This document shows, piece after piece, positions 40,097-50,862 of a DNA stretch of 64,000 bases; within the stretch, counting starts at the first letter, position 1, and each line of letters begins with the position of its first letter. The notes beneath the pieces are model-generated. The model saw nothing but the letters and a program-made list of their open reading frames with translations. It did not search any database and was not told the DNA's origin. This stretch comes from Anodontia alba (Eukaryota; Mollusca; Bivalvia; Lucinida; Lucinidae). The translations under genes and the position numbers were made by a program. The stretch spans positions 37,861,070-37,925,069 of the forward strand of contig OZ024826.1 of the NCBI GenBank assembly GCA_964016985.1, written 5' to 3'.

Positions 40097-40859
40097 GGTT
40101 GTTATTCGATATCATGGCCTTCTCTGGGAAACTGCATTTATATACAGTAACATTCCGCTATTCCGCTATTGCCACCATTCGAAATTAAGACTACTCCATT
40201 AATATGAATTTAATAGGTGCTACCTATATCCGTGCGTCCAAATTATCATCACATGGTGGGTTGGCCAGATCTAACTGAATTCGATTTCAGACCACGCTTG
40301 ACTTCTGAATCCACTGCATGAATTGCGATATAACGTCCGTCAACAATATTTTAGTAGCTTAGAGACATTACCTCCAAATTTGTGGGACTTTTACCCGACC
40401 CGATCACATGAATTCGGTCCTGCTTAGTTACTAGCAGCTTTGTCATGGAGGCTTCAGGCAGCCCATCTATTTCGTGGGCCCCGATGAGCGGGGGCCATGC
40501 TTTCTGAATACCGAAAATAATTGTATGCCGATGGCAGGTACAACGACAATACACTTTCGTGCGCTTACCTAAAATCCATTTTACTGCTTCGGGAGTTTTT
40601 TTTTTTTCTAAAGATGCGTTTTGATCTTTGTTTCTTTTTGGTCTTGTGTTTCTTTTTTTTTCCTTTCTTTTTTGTGAGTCTACATATTATGAAAAGCAGG
40701 AAAAACATTAAAAATAACAACGATTTACGAACCGGTCGAACAAACAAATAATTGTGTCGCAGTTTTTACAGATTATCACGTGAAAAGAGCGTTAAGTCTA
40801 TGCGCTGTCTAAAAGTGTACCTTATGCACACTCATGCTTAGCTTGTAAACAGATGGAGA
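40097..40859. other. no feature recognised
   Basis: T-rich tract at 40598-40672; no repeat family or coding signature. Confidence 0.35.
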
Positions 40860-41063
40860 ATGGGTAGAAATAAAATTCGAAGTGGAGACAAAATTCAAAA
40901 TGGCGGCGACCGCAAATTTTGTAGGCTGACGTCATGCCTCTTGATTCAACCCCTTGCAATTGGAATGTTTGTCGTTATTGGCTGTTTTGTTGCTATTATC
41001 GGCACGGCCGCCGTGTCAACAGTCTCTGCCAAATCACGGAACGCTTATTATTTTTCAGGATAA
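40860..41063 (+). CDS. small open frame with one putative membrane segment
   Basis: 67 residues (MGRNKIRSGDKIQNGGDRK...), with a hydrophobic run LAIGMFVVIGCFVAIIGTAA that could span a membrane, flanked by basic residues on the N side. The surrounding DNA is more GC-balanced than average. TTTTTCAGGATAAG just before the stop resembles a splice acceptor, which would argue against the 3' end of this frame being coding. No family recognised; most likely chance. Confidence 0.15.
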   Translation: MGRNKIRSGDKIQNGGDRKFCRLTSCLLIQPLAIGMFVVIGCFVAIIGTAAVSTVSAKSRNAYYFSG

Positions 41064-41286
41064 GCACCGAACCACCCAAGCGTTTGTTAGACCATCACAG
41101 TTTTGGTCACACACATCACTGGTCACATAGTTAGTCTATAGTAGTGCGTCTGCACGCCGAACCGCTTCGCGTTTCGGGTTGGACGCACTTATTAAGACCT
41201 GCTTTTGGCGGTCCCAAATGTTTTCGTTCTTATTACGGTAAATGTCCTGAACAAGGTACACCACAGTTTCTGACAAAATGGCATAT
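41064..41286. other. no feature recognised
   Basis: Contains the short inverted repeat GTGCGTCTGCACGCCGAACC / GGTTGGACGCAC (about 41145-41189). Nothing else is assigned. Confidence 0.35.
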
Positions 41287-41353
41287 GCAAACAAAATAGA
41301 CTCAGATCAGACCGCTCCTTCATAAGCAGTCTGATCAGGGCTTCACTGTTTCC
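41287..41353. repeat. HP2 hairpin, GCTCC-tip subtype
   Basis: GCAAACAAAATAGACTCAGA ... GATCAGGGCTTCACTGTTTCC with tip GACCGCTCCTTCATAAGCAG then TC. Confidence 0.7.
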
Positions 41354-41699
41354 AATCCAACTAAGTATTTTACGAAGCAACTGCATAAAAGGCAAAATTT
41401 AGGCCAAAAAATGTATGGAATAAAGTGTTCGAAATTTTAGGACATTTACCATATTCTATATTCAATATTAAGACCACCCCACTAATAAGACTACTTTTAG
41501 ACAGTCCCAAAAGTGGTCTTTATAGCGGAAACTTATTGTAATTGTACGACTACATCAGAGAGACAATGCAATCATCTTACGTCTAAGACGGAATTAGCTT
41601 GAACATCGAAATTGGCTGTTTATAAAATTGTATTGAAGAAGCAACATAGTAATCTTTAGACGGCCTCAGTCTGAATACTGAGATTGGACGTTAATATCA

Positions 41700-42975
41700 G
41701 ATCAGCGAAAATTCTGATCAGACTGCACTGTACTGTACTACACCTAAGTTGTACTTAGTTTGAATACAGACTTACTTAGTTTGAATACAGACTTACAAGA
41801 TTGTATCAGAGATGTACTGTACTGCTCTTTAGATGCACTTAGTTTGAATACAGCTTTACATGGTCGTTTCAAAGTTGTACTGCATTACTCTTTAGATGTA
41901 CTTAGGTACTTAGTTTGACTACAGGTTTATAAGGTTGTATCAGAGATAAACTGTACTACACTTTAGATGTACTTAGTTTGAATTTGAATACAGGTTTATT
42001 AGGTTGTTTCAAAGATGCATTGTACTACTCTTTAGATGTTCTTAGTTTGAATACAGGTGTACAAGGTTGTATCAGAGATGTACTTTGCTACTCTTTAGTT
42101 TGAATACATATTTATAAGATTGTATCAGAGATGTACAGTACTGCTCTTTAGATGTACCTAGTTTGACTACATATTTATAAGACTGTTCAGGGATGTACTG
42201 TGCTGCTCTTTAGATGTACTTAGTGTGAATACAGGTTTATAAGATTGTATCACAGATGTACTGTACTACTCCTAAATTGTACTTAGTTTGACTACAGGTT
42301 TATAAGATTGTATCAGAGATGTACTGTACTACTATTTAGATGTACTTAGTTTGAATACAGGTTTATAAGGTTGTATCAGAGATGTACTGTACTACTCCTA
42401 GATTGTACTTAGTTTGACTACAGATTTATAAGATTGTATAAGAGATGTGCTGTACTACTATTTAGATGTACTTAGTTTGAATACAGGTTTATAAGGTTGT
42501 ATCAGAGATGTACTGTACTACTCCTAAATTGTACTTAGTTTGACTACAGGTTTATAAGATTGTATCAGAGATGTGCTGTACTACTATTTAGATGTACTTA
42601 GTTTGAATACAGGTTTATAAGGTTGTATCAGAGATGTACTGTACTACTCCTAAATTGTACTTAGTTTGACTACAGGTTTATAAGATTGTATCAGAGATGT
42701 GCTGTACTACTATTTAGATGTACTTAGTGTGAATACAGGTTTATAAGATTGCATCAGAGATGTACTGTACTACTATTTAGATGTACTTAGTGTGAATACA
42801 GGTTTATAAGGTTGTATCAGAGATGTACTGTACTACTCCTAAATTGTACTTAGTTTGACTACAGGTTTATAAGATTGTATCAGAGATGTGCTGTACTACT
42901 ATTTAGAATAACTTAGTTTGAATACAGGTTTGTAAGATTGTATCAGAGATGTAGTACATTACTCTTTAGATAAGT
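41700..42975 (+). repeat. 63-bp satellite with 126-bp dimeric higher-order structure
   Basis: The unit is approximately AGATGTACTGTACTACTCCT, AAATTGTACTTAGTTTGACT, ACAGGTTTATAAGATTGTAT, CAG. From about 42290 to 42900 type A (CTCCTAAATTG, GACTAC, AAGATTG) alternates with type B (CTATTTAGATG, GAATAC, AAGGTTG), so the homogeneous block has a 126-bp period, with two B units in a row near 42720-42810. Units before 42290 are irregular in length and more diverged. Confidence 0.95.
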
Positions 42976-43090
42976 TTTGTTTGTACACTCAGATAAGAGG
43001 TCTATATCAGTATAAAAGAAAAGACATGCATTGTTTAGATGAAATAAGATTACGGAAAATGTGTTACTATATAGATTTTTTTTATAATTG

Positions 43091-43328
43091 AGCCGCGTCA
43101 AGCGAAAACATGCCTTCGAACTAGGGAAATACTCAGATTCAGGTCGTTCTGCCTATGCCAAAAGTATCATATGGGCATCTGCTCTAGATCTGTTGATACA
43201 TTCCGTAGTACCCAATGATTCTATAAGCGGATAGTGAAGGCCCTGAGCAGATTGCGTAGATACGTAGGCTGACATGAGCCTTCGCAGTATGCAGATGCCC
43301 GAAGACACGTTTTCGCACGGCGTGACCC
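43091..43328 (+). mobile_element. HP3 element
   Basis: AGCCGCGTCAAGCGAAAACA to TTTTCGCACGGCGTGACC. The hairpin is decayed (GCGGATAGTGAAGGCCCTGA ... GAGCCTTCGCAGTATGCAG). Confidence 0.72.
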
Positions 43329-43416
43329 AATAAATACTTCTTTTCAGTTGTTGGACCTGCATCAGTCTAAGTTTGCTTTAGGGACTCGGAAACTCGTGGA
43401 AATGTACTGCAAGGTA

Positions 43417-43755
43417 CAGTCAACCCTCTTTATACCGACACTCGATACAACGGCAAAATTCATTATAATAACACTGTCACGAAAACTTCGCTTAAGAGGT
43501 ATGAATTAGTCACAAATTACGCAAGAATAGTGTTTTTAATATTTTAAAGAACCATATGTTTTGGGTATTTGTTAGAATCGCCTCATTGAGGCGATTCTAA
43601 CAAATATCCAAAACTTATGTTCTGTAAGGAAATATGAACAAAATAAGACCTTTCTTACATATCAATCTGCTCATTAAATATTCTGTACAACAGCAAATTC
43701 ATTTTAATGGTACATCTATAGGAACAAATGCTGTCGTTGTAACGAGAGTTCACTG
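43417..43755 (+). mobile_element. PG3 (pogo-like) element
   Basis: TA (43415-43416) then CAGTCAACCCTCTTTATACC; end TTGTAACGAGAGTTCACTG then TA (43756-43757). The hairpin at about 43556-43620 pairs GTTTTGGGTATTTGTTAGAA then TCGCCTC with its inverse. CAGT termini and TA duplication indicate a Tc1/mariner-pogo-type MITE. The following frame (43634-43894) has no domain. Confidence 0.78.
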
Positions 43756-43757
43756 TA

Positions 43758-44091
43758 AATCTTCAGTTAGATTATGTGTAGCCATGCCCAGGAGTATTGC
43801 TTTAAAGGTGACCGTTTGCATATATATGTTAAGCATTTCAAAACGATTTTATTATGGATATAGTGACTATATAAAAATATTGTTTAGATTTTAAAAGTCA
43901 TCAAATACATGCATCAATTTATACGTTGTTACTTCTCAACATCATTATAAATGTTACACAATAATTGCAGCCCACAAATCCAATCAAACCACTGACAGCA
44001 CTGGTGGATCGATTATCTCTGTTAGGCTGGGGAAATGGTCTGAACGGGGACTAAGACTATTTTACTTAACTCTAAACATCCTGTAATTTAA
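43758..44091. other. no feature recognised
   Basis: AT-rich, no assignment. Confidence 0.35.
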
Positions 44092-44160
44092 GCAAACAGT
44101 GCAGAACGTGATCAGACGCCGTACACTTTTGCGTCTAATATTGGTCTACACTGTTTGCCA
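44092..44160. repeat. HP2 hairpin, decayed stem
   Basis: GCAAACAGTGCAGAACGTGA ... ATATTGGTCTACACTGTTTGCC; the stem tip GACGCCGTACACTTTTGCGT no longer pairs fully. Confidence 0.65.
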
Positions 44161-44728
44161 ATGTCCTAGCACTAAGCCCAGTCCAGGTTTTACAGAAAAC
44201 CCTCTTTACACAGCACGCTGACGTCACAGCGACATGAAAAACGCGGCTATAAATAACTGATACCTAGATTTTATGCAAGCGCTGTTTGCGTGGATTAACC
44301 TTATTGGTCAGCGATAGTCACATGGACAACAACCTGAAGGAAATTTTGGTGGATGTATACTTCTATTGCATGAATGTATATTGACGTACTTTTCCAAAGG
44401 ATGAAACTTTATTCTAAATTGCCATTCCAAGAACGTGCAAAGCAGACAAGAAGCATTTATGCCATATGCAAAGAGTGGAAGTCCGTTTCAGCTTGCAACT
44501 CCCTTGCAATCTGCCCAGGTCCGCATCTGTTCATCGATGAATTCTATAGAAAACATTCATTCTGTAATCATTTAACAAAATACTTGATCGGGCTATGCGA
44601 ATGGCCCGGCTAATCTGTGACTTCGTATCTATATTTGACGCAATGGGACCTTTTCTTGCGTGGTGCGGCAAATGAATTATGATACTTTGTTCTTGTTTCT
44701 CTGTTGCAGAAAGTTTACATATTGCATT
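44161..44728. other. HP3-like remnant; otherwise unassigned
   Basis: GGGCTATGCGAATGGCCCGG ... CTTTTCTTGCGTGGTGCGGC at about 44589-44670 recalls an HP3 right part. The 79-residue frame overlapping it has no recognisable domain. Confidence 0.35.
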
Positions 44729-44732
44729 TTAA

Positions 44733-44917
44733 CCCTTCAAGCGCTGAGTAAATTTGTAGTAGATGACATTCTTAATTGATATTGTTATTTTTTCAGAGAA
44801 AATAAGATTTGACTTTTCATATGAATCAGCAGACGATTCACATGAAAAGTCAAACCTTATTTTTCTCTGGAAAATAAGTAACACAAAAACTGAAAGTGTC
44901 GTCGACTGTAGTTTTGA
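44733..44917. mobile_element. TP1 (TTAA) hairpin element
   Basis: TTAA at 44729-44732 and 44918-44921. Starts CCCTTCAAGCGCTGAG. Hairpin GACTTTTCATATGAATCAGC / GACGATTCACATGAAAAGTC. Subtype shared with 54847-55036 and the half copy at 8955. Confidence 0.75.
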
Positions 44918-44921
44918 TTAA

Positions 44922-45368
44922 CATTTACGGTTTACCAGCTGTTGAGATGGTAATCGCGTCATGTGGTAGCCTATCAACTGTTTGATTGGTATCGATAATT
45001 TATTTATGTATTTGAATACAATTACAGATATCAATGGATAGATGTAGTAGTTTAAATAGATGTATGTGTCTTAAGACACAACCAGAGCTTGTTGCTTTTT
45101 GCCTTTTTTGAAATCATTGCATGGTTATGACGTAGGAAACAGCATTGTTGCCTTTCATAAACAGTTCGAAGTTGATTATCCGCAGTCGTGGTTATATTTG
45201 AACTTCAAGATCCTAGCATAAGAAAACCCTGTTATTTTCTCTAGGCAAGGGGGAAATTACGTTTACATTATATCGGGTGGTAGCAGGAAAACAGAACAAG
45301 ATCTTAATGAAAGATTTTCTGAGGCACCATGCAGCGACGTAAGCAAAACATTAACAAGTCATATGGGC
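44922..45368. other. no feature recognised
   Basis: No repeat or coding assignment. Confidence 0.35.
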
Positions 45369-45599
45369 TGGGCCATGCGAAAACATTTCTTCGGGCATAT
45401 GGGACAGCGAATGGCCAGATCAGCCTGCGCATCCGCGCAGTCTGATCAGGGCCTTCGTTGTCCGCTAATAGACTCATTAGACTCAAAAGAATGTATAAAT
45501 GGAGAGCAAATACCCGGATGATACTTTGCGCATGCGCGGGATGGTCTGAATATGTGTATTTCAAGCATGCAGGAAGACACGTTTTCGCTTGATGCGGCC
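45369..45599 (+). mobile_element. HP3 element
   Basis: GGCCATGCGAAAACATTTCT to CGTTTTCGCTTGATGCGGCC. Hairpin at about 45403-45465 pairs GGACAGCGAATGGCCAG with GGGCCTTCGTTGTCC around CAGCCTGCGCATCCGCGCAG. The 174-residue minus frame over 45304-45828 is produced by this palindrome and the following HP3 fragment (45670-45720). Confidence 0.75.
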
Positions 45600-45864
45600 A
45601 ATATGTGAGTATATCATCATATACCATATGTGCACGAAATACAAGTACATGAGAAAAGCGTGAGTATGCCGTATGCGAACAGCGAAGTCTTGGATAATTC
45701 TGTGCATCGCCTAGTCTAACACGCGAGTCCCTCTTCTTGCTATTTGCTGCAGAATCCATCGATTTGTGAATGGACACAGAAGGCCTTGATCGACTGTACG
45801 AATTTCGTCGTATGGTTTTGGGGTCCACACTCGCATTTCTGCGTTACACGTCACATATATGTCG

Positions 45865-46676
45865 AACTTAAATCGCTTGAACACCTTTGAGACCATGAAA
45901 ATCTATTTTTAGACATGGGTTGTTCGAGCCACTGAGGAGTTAAATTTTTACATGTGTTGTTTTTTTTTTGTTATAATTTGTTCCTCATTACTCTTTTTGG
46001 TGCACTTGGAGGGCTGTGCTTCCAGATTGTGGCATTTCCTGGGTATCTTTACTTCTATATTTTATCATAGCTGCAGATCAGGAGGCAGATGGGTATAGTT
46101 AAGGGATGTGTTATTGATCTACTTTAAATTAAAAGTATGCTGAATGTACTCATAATCGGAGAGTAAATCCCCGGATGATACATCGCGCATGCTCATTAGA
46201 ATTGCCTCTATAAGGCGATTCTTATGAGTACACACAGCATAATTGTCACGATAAACTTTAAGAAAATATCCCTTAAACATCCTGAAATATTTGTTTTCTT
46301 GAGCTATTGGAAGAATTTCTTGGGCATCACGAAATCATACCTTTTATAGTTTTGATCCCCTTAAGCCCCACTTTATATAGTAAAACTTGGGTTTACAAAG
46401 GTATACATTATTTTTCTTATTTTAGCTCAAAAACATAGATTGTGGGAACTCGTTAGAACCGCCTCGGCGAGGCGGTTCTAACGAGTACCTACAATCTATG
46501 TTTTGAGCAGAAATATGAAAACTAGTTTTTGTATCTGAAAAATTTGGCAGTGAAATTTTCTATATGTTTGAATAGGCGTGTTTTCGTAATGGACATAAAC
46601 AAGTTCGAAGCAGCCACGGTAAACGAGCTTTCGGTGTTAGTGCCATAACGAGCTTTCGGTGTTCGTGCCATTGAAA
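45865..46676 (+). mobile_element. PG2 element with three later disruptions
   Basis: Left part CGCTTGAACACCTTTGAGAC ... GTTCGAGCCACTGAGGAGTT at 45867-45944. An R12 fragment interrupts at about 45945-46063. The PG2 resumes ATCATAGCTGCAGATCAGGA. A copied HP3 segment lies at about 46159-46195. The hairpin TTAGAATTGCCTCTATAAGG then CGATTCTTATGAG is at about 46196-46230. ZT1 interrupts at 46325-46591. The end is GTTCGTGCCATTGAAATGTT, with a 25-bp local duplication ACGAGCTTTCGGTGTT. Confidence 0.65.
46325..46591 (-). mobile_element. ZT1 hairpin element, copy 16, inside PG2
   Basis: CATCACGAAATCATACCTTT to GGCGTGTTTTCGTAATG. Hairpin tip GCCTCGGCGAGGC, perfect. The PG2 host joins as CTTGGG + GACATAAACAAG against CAGGGACTCAAGAACGAG-like uninterrupted copies, so zero or one G is duplicated. 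Confidence 0.93.
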
Positions 46677-47039
46677 TGTTACCGCATATAAAATTATAAA
46701 ATTTTAATTGGACCGCCTGACAGATAAAGAAAGCATTTCAAAAACCGACAAGGCATCAGTAACTTAAAGGTTGGGGGTTGGGAGTGGGGTGGGGTGGGGG
46801 GGGGGGGAGGGGGGAAGGAAATAAACAAACAAAAAAAAAATATATATATATACATGTATATATAAAATGTGGTGTAACGGTTTCAGTCTGTGTTAGTAAA
46901 TTAGTTTCGATTTTGTAAAAGTACGTGTAAGTACGTATGTTTGAACGTATGTTTGAACGTCTGACGACCCTGATGTATCTATAAAACTGAGCATGGCATT
47001 TTCTCTGCTAATAAATATCACTAATTTTGGCATTTTCAT
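46677..47039. other. poly-G and AT tracts; no gene
   Basis: GGGGTGGGG run at 46773-46815, A run and (TA)n at 46830-46864. No further assignment. Confidence 0.6.
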
Positions 47040-47180
47040 ATATATAAGCAGAGAAAACTTCATGCTCAGCTATGTTTAGCAAGAAAGAATTTGCAAATTG
47101 TTAGTACTTTGAAATTTATAAGCAGGACACATTTCATGCTCATGCTCAGCTGAGTTAAGCACGGAAAAAGTTTTTTTTTT
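47040..47180. repeat. GGCCCCGAGG-element fragment
   Basis: CATGCTCAGCTATGTTTAGC, TTTATAAGCAGGACACATTT then CATGCTCATGCTCAGCTGAG and GCACGGAAAAAGTTTTTTTT resemble the interior and right end of 2730-3003. Confidence 0.5.
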
Positions 47181-47850
47181 CGGGTGCTGGTCTAGTACCA
47201 GCGGTTGAGCAAGTGGCTGAAAGTATCAAGAAATTCTATTTTCAGGAAGTTAAATTATTGATATTAATTCAAAATCGGTATCTCCACTAAACATTCAATC
47301 TCCACTGGAAGTGTAAATTCAAGCCGTGACAAGATACAAAAATTATATTATGCTATTATGTTATTTGTCTGGGCATTTTTGTCATTCATTCTTAGTCTAA
47401 GCTTTGTTTCCATTTTTAAGGGCAAATATATGCCACAACATATGGTTTTGTGGAGAAATAAGAAAAAAATATTTATTTGATATTCTCTTATCCAGAGTTC
47501 TGTAACCGATAGCATTTTCTCCATATGGTATAGGAAATTATGAAGAGTGTGGTGAAATAAGCACATAAAAACTGATTTTTGCAATAAAAGTGTTGCAAGA
47601 ACTATTAAACTATTAAACAATTTAAAAACAGGTTTAAAAACTGGGACATTCTGAAAATACTTTTAATAAGTCAGTAACTTATACACCCCTGTTTTATTTA
47701 CATATCACTGGGGAATATGGGATACACATTGAACAGACTCATTAATGTAACGTGAATTAATGACTACTAGACTTCATGTGCGAATTAAGAATTCCCTCGG
47801 ATCAAACTGTGGGAATGCGTAGGAAAGTTAGGGAGTTTGATGGTCGTATC
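47181..47850. other. no feature recognised
   Basis: A 90-residue minus frame (47348-47620) is AT-rich, with no motif. Palindromic ATATGGTTTTGTGG near 47440 is not matched to a family. Confidence 0.35.
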
Positions 47851-48115
47851 CATCACGAAAACATACCTATATAATTTTGACCCCCTTAAACCCCACTTTT
47901 ATATAGTAAAACTGGGGTTTACACGGGTATACATTATTTTTCTTATTTCTGCCCAAAACATAGATTGTGGGTACTCGTTAGAACCGGTTCTAACGAGTAC
48001 CCACAATCTATGTTTTGAGCAGAAATAAGAAAAAAATTCCAAATTTTTTTCTGAAAATTTTCATTTTTTGGTGGTAAAATTTTCAGTATATTTGAATAGG
48101 CTTGTTTCCGTAATG
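47851..48115 (-). mobile_element. ZT1 hairpin element, copy 17, hairpin tip removed symmetrically
   Basis: CATCACGAAAACATACCTAT to GGCTTGTTTCCGTAATG. The GCCTC...GAGGC tip is absent, leaving GTTAGAACC|GGTTCTAAC, a perfect palindrome without spacer centred at 47985/47986. The arms remain complementary. Confidence 0.94.
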
Positions 48116-48470
48116 TCTGGGCCCTTTTACCAGGATGTGCATCACAGTGTAATATATATTTGTGGTACAATATCATCTCTACAGGCGTTTTGAATTACAA
48201 TTAAAGCATTCACCAACGAACAACACATAACAAGGATAAAAAACATTCAGAAAAAAAAAAAAAAAAAAAGAAAACGTATTCAATCTCCATTGTGTATTTG
48301 TACGCATTTTTGCCCGCGACGGTAATTGTAGATACTGATGATAGGACTTTTTGTTATTTAAAACTAAACTGCAGCAATGTATGTCATGTCGGCTTGTGGC
48401 TTAAACGTGTCTCCATGGCTGCACAAAGGAAACTTTATACCTGTCAGCCATGCAGATCAAATCAAGCTTT
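48116..48470. other. no gene; A-rich run
   Basis: A run at about 48251-48270. A 63-residue frame at 48292 has no recognised domain. Confidence 0.35.
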
Positions 48471-48538
48471 GCAAACACTGTAGATTCTGATGAGACGACT
48501 CGTAATGAGGCGTCTCATCACGATCTACACTGTCTGCA
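48471..48538. repeat. HP2 hairpin, GATGAGACG subtype
   Basis: GCAAACACTGTAGATTCTGA ... ATCACGATCTACACTGTCTGC with tip TGAGACGACTCGTAATGAGG then CGTCTCA. Same subtype as the LINE-split copy at 12196. Confidence 0.8.
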
Positions 48539-48657
48539 ATTCTTTGTTTATTTTTGACTGAGTCCCCTATTTGAAACAGTGATTCTGACCAGATTCAAAG
48601 ATGGAAAAGTCCATTTCAGATACTCAAGGGTGCAAGAGTTAAAGCAGATATTGGAGA

Positions 48658-48745
48658 AAAAAAAAACAAAAAAACAACAAACAACAACAACAAATAAACA
48701 AGCAAAAAAACAAAAAACAAAACAGACAAAAACACACACACAAAC
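48658..48745 (+). repeat. A/C-rich low-complexity tract
   Basis: AAAAACAAAAAAACAACAAA-type sequence ending in ACACACACA. Confidence 0.9.
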
Positions 48746-49333
48746 ATTATCGATTTGAAGTGTGTATTAGTCTATATATAATCCAGTTAGTCCAGGTAGA
48801 CAAAGGACACGTGATGACATAACTTACAGATTTGGCTGCGTGAAGAAAAATAGGTTTTCAGATATAAGTGAAATGCTAACATTCAAATCAGTTTAAATGC
48901 TACATTCAAATTAGTTTCATGAAAGCCCCACAATGTTACTTCGTAGACTCGTCAGAACATCAACTGTTACTGCATCGTTTCATCAGAACTTTTACTGTCA
49001 TTTCACAGTCTCCACTGAACCGTTATTTGTACTTCGTAGTATCGTCAGAATCTTAATTGTTACTTCATAGTCTTATCAGAATATTTTCATGTTACTTCAT
49101 AGTTTTATCAGAACCTTTACTGCTACTTCATAGTCTCATCAGAATCTTTTCTGTAACTTTTTTGACTCACCAGAACCATTATTTATACTTTGTAATTTAT
49201 ATTTATACTTTGTAGCCTTATCAGACCCTTAACTGGTACTTCAAATTTTCACGAGAATCTTTATTGTTACAATGTACTTCATGGTCTCATCAGAGCTTTT
49301 GCGGGAGCTTCAGAGTCTCTTCAGAAATTTTAA

Positions 49334-49533
49334 CCTATTTAAGGCTAGCGTTCCATAAAAGGGACATTTGCAAACAGCGTTTTGCGGCGTCTGATCAAGG
49401 TTTACATTGTTTACATTAAATTCAGAAATTTCTACAAAACATGATAATGATAAAAACTAATCAGACACCCTTTGTACAGGAAAAGGACCTGTCCAAGGAG
49501 TTAAGGTAGAAGAGTCCACTAGGCTTAAATGGG
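49334..49533. mobile_element. TP2 (TTAA) element inside the minisatellite
   Basis: TTAA at 49330-49333 and 49534-49537. Ends CCTATTTAAGGCTAGCG and GGCTTAAATGGG. The HP2 hairpin is half-deleted (GCAAACAGCGTTTTGCGGCG then TCTGATCAAGGTTTACATTG). The minisatellite unit rejoins with a single TTAA. Confidence 0.82.
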
Positions 49534-49570
49534 TTAAGTACTTCATAGTCTCATCAGAATTTTACTATTG

Positions 49571-49904
49571 CAGTTGACCCTCGTTATTTCGAACTCACTT
49601 ATCTCGAATAACCGCTTATCTCGAAGCGATAATCTGGTCCCTGCTTAAACATGAAAATCTAACAACTGGTAACAAAATATTGTGGAAAAGAGGAGAAATT
49701 GCTCCTAAGGAGCAATTTCTCCTCTTTTCCACAATATTTTCAATATATCTCTAACTTCAGGAGTCAATTTACATATACATTTGTTAACTGTTGCTGTTCG
49801 ATTAATTTTTTTCCTAAACTCTGCAAATCTGATATGTCAATGTATGGATATCTCGAAGTATTTCAGATAGTCGCATTGGAATTCGAGATAACGAGAGTTG
49901 ACTG
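49571..49904 (-). mobile_element. PG1 (pogo-like) element, complete copy
   Basis: CAGTTGACCCTCGTTATTTC to CGAGATAACGAGAGTTGACTG, followed by TA. Hairpin at about 49678-49735 is perfect: TTGTGGAAAAGAGGAGAAAT then TGCTCC, TAA, and the inverse. It serves as the uninterrupted reference for the nested copy at 22929. The left TA is not preserved (TTG). Confidence 0.85.
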
Positions 49905-49980
49905 TACTTCGTAGTCTCAACGGAACTTTTACTGCAATTTCATAGACTCATAAGAACCTGTAATTTTACTTCATATATTT

Positions 49981-50284
49981 GCCGGCCTCGATGGCTCAGT
50001 TGGATGCGCCGTCCGACTGGAGACCAGGAGGTCGCGGGTTCAAACCCCGCCGAGGTCGGCAACATTCTTTCGTAGAAATTGATCATGAAATATTTTCTAC
50101 GGTCATTCTCTCCCTTCGCTGATTCAAGAAGGGCAGTTGTCAGTTTCTGGCGAAAGAATGTGCACGATACTAGTTAACCGCTTAGAGGACTAAGCCTGCC
50201 CAGTAAACGTGTGGTTAGGTAAACTGACCACGCTCGACAGGACCCCATTGGGTTGACTGGGCCGTAAAACCTCAACACAAACAA
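49981..50284 (+). mobile_element. intact tRNA-derived SINE with 13-bp target duplication
   Basis: ACTTCATATATTT at 49968-49980 is repeated exactly at 50285-50297. The 304-bp element begins GCCGGCCTCGATGGCTCAGT. The A box (TGGCTCAGTTGG, 49992-50003) and B box (GGTTCAAACC, 50037-50046) are in place, and a 7-bp acceptor-like stem pairs GCCGGCC with GGTCGGC. A conserved body follows (GACGGTCATTCTC-type sequence, GGGCAGTTGTCAGTTTCTGG, TTAACCGCTTAGAGGACTAA), and the tail ends CTCAACACAAACAA. The anticodon arm is too altered to name the parent tRNA. It is mobilised in trans by a LINE; the partner cannot be told from this window. Confidence 0.93.
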
Positions 50285-50297
50285 ACTTCATATATTT

Positions 50298-50803
50298 ACG
50301 TTCTGTACTTCACATTTACTCTCCAAGCGGACAACGAATACTCTGGTCAGGCTGACCTGAGCCGTCGCTGTCTTCATATGCTATAAGGCCCTCACTTTCT
50401 CCTGACTTCATAAAGAGTATACCTAAAGTTCTCATCTCTGAGTTTATCGTTAGAAGTGAAGCAAAGACTGAAGCGCGTGCATGGATATGCTTACGTAACG
50501 ATATGTCAATTTGAAATATTAATGTGCTGCCTAATATCGTATTTTTATGTGAAGTTCAGCATCCTAAGCATCAGTTTACTTTCTGTATAGAGTCTGTATA
50601 AACAGGTATTGCGTTTCGTTGTCATGAAAGGAAATACAGGATATTTGGTTTTATTTAAATTGCATCCGATATGAGGTAAGTTCCTTGCATATGCTTTTTA
50701 TCAAGCACGTGTATAATGTATATGATGTATGCAAGTAAATAGTCGAACATTCATTTTGTTTCTAAACTGAAATATTTGTATTATCGTTTCAGTTATCATT
50801 AAC

Positions 50804-50862
<59 letters not shown>

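Larger units (their letters stand above)
48935..49980 (+). repeat. 31-bp minisatellite broken by three insertions
   Basis: The unit is ACTTCATAGTCTCATCAGAA then CTTTTACTGTT. About a dozen units run from 48935 to 49330, then TP2 (49334-49533), a short unit block (49538-49570), PG1 (49571-49904), another block (49907-49980), and a SINE (49981-50284) beyond which ACTTCATATATTT resumes. Confidence 0.9.

Noticed and set aside
40860..41063. Small membrane protein gene
   Set aside because: A single hydrophobic run in a 67-residue frame with no family match is weak evidence. Listed at low confidence and not promoted to a finding.
45304..45828. 174-residue minus-strand open frame, the longest in the window
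   Set aside because: It runs through an HP3 palindrome, an HP3 fragment and a PG2 end. The sequence is explained by those repeats and shows no protein family.
49981..50062. Genuine tRNA gene
   Set aside because: A and B boxes and an acceptor-like stem are present, but the anticodon arm does not fold properly and the sequence continues into a 304-bp body flanked by a 13-bp target duplication, so it is a SINE head.
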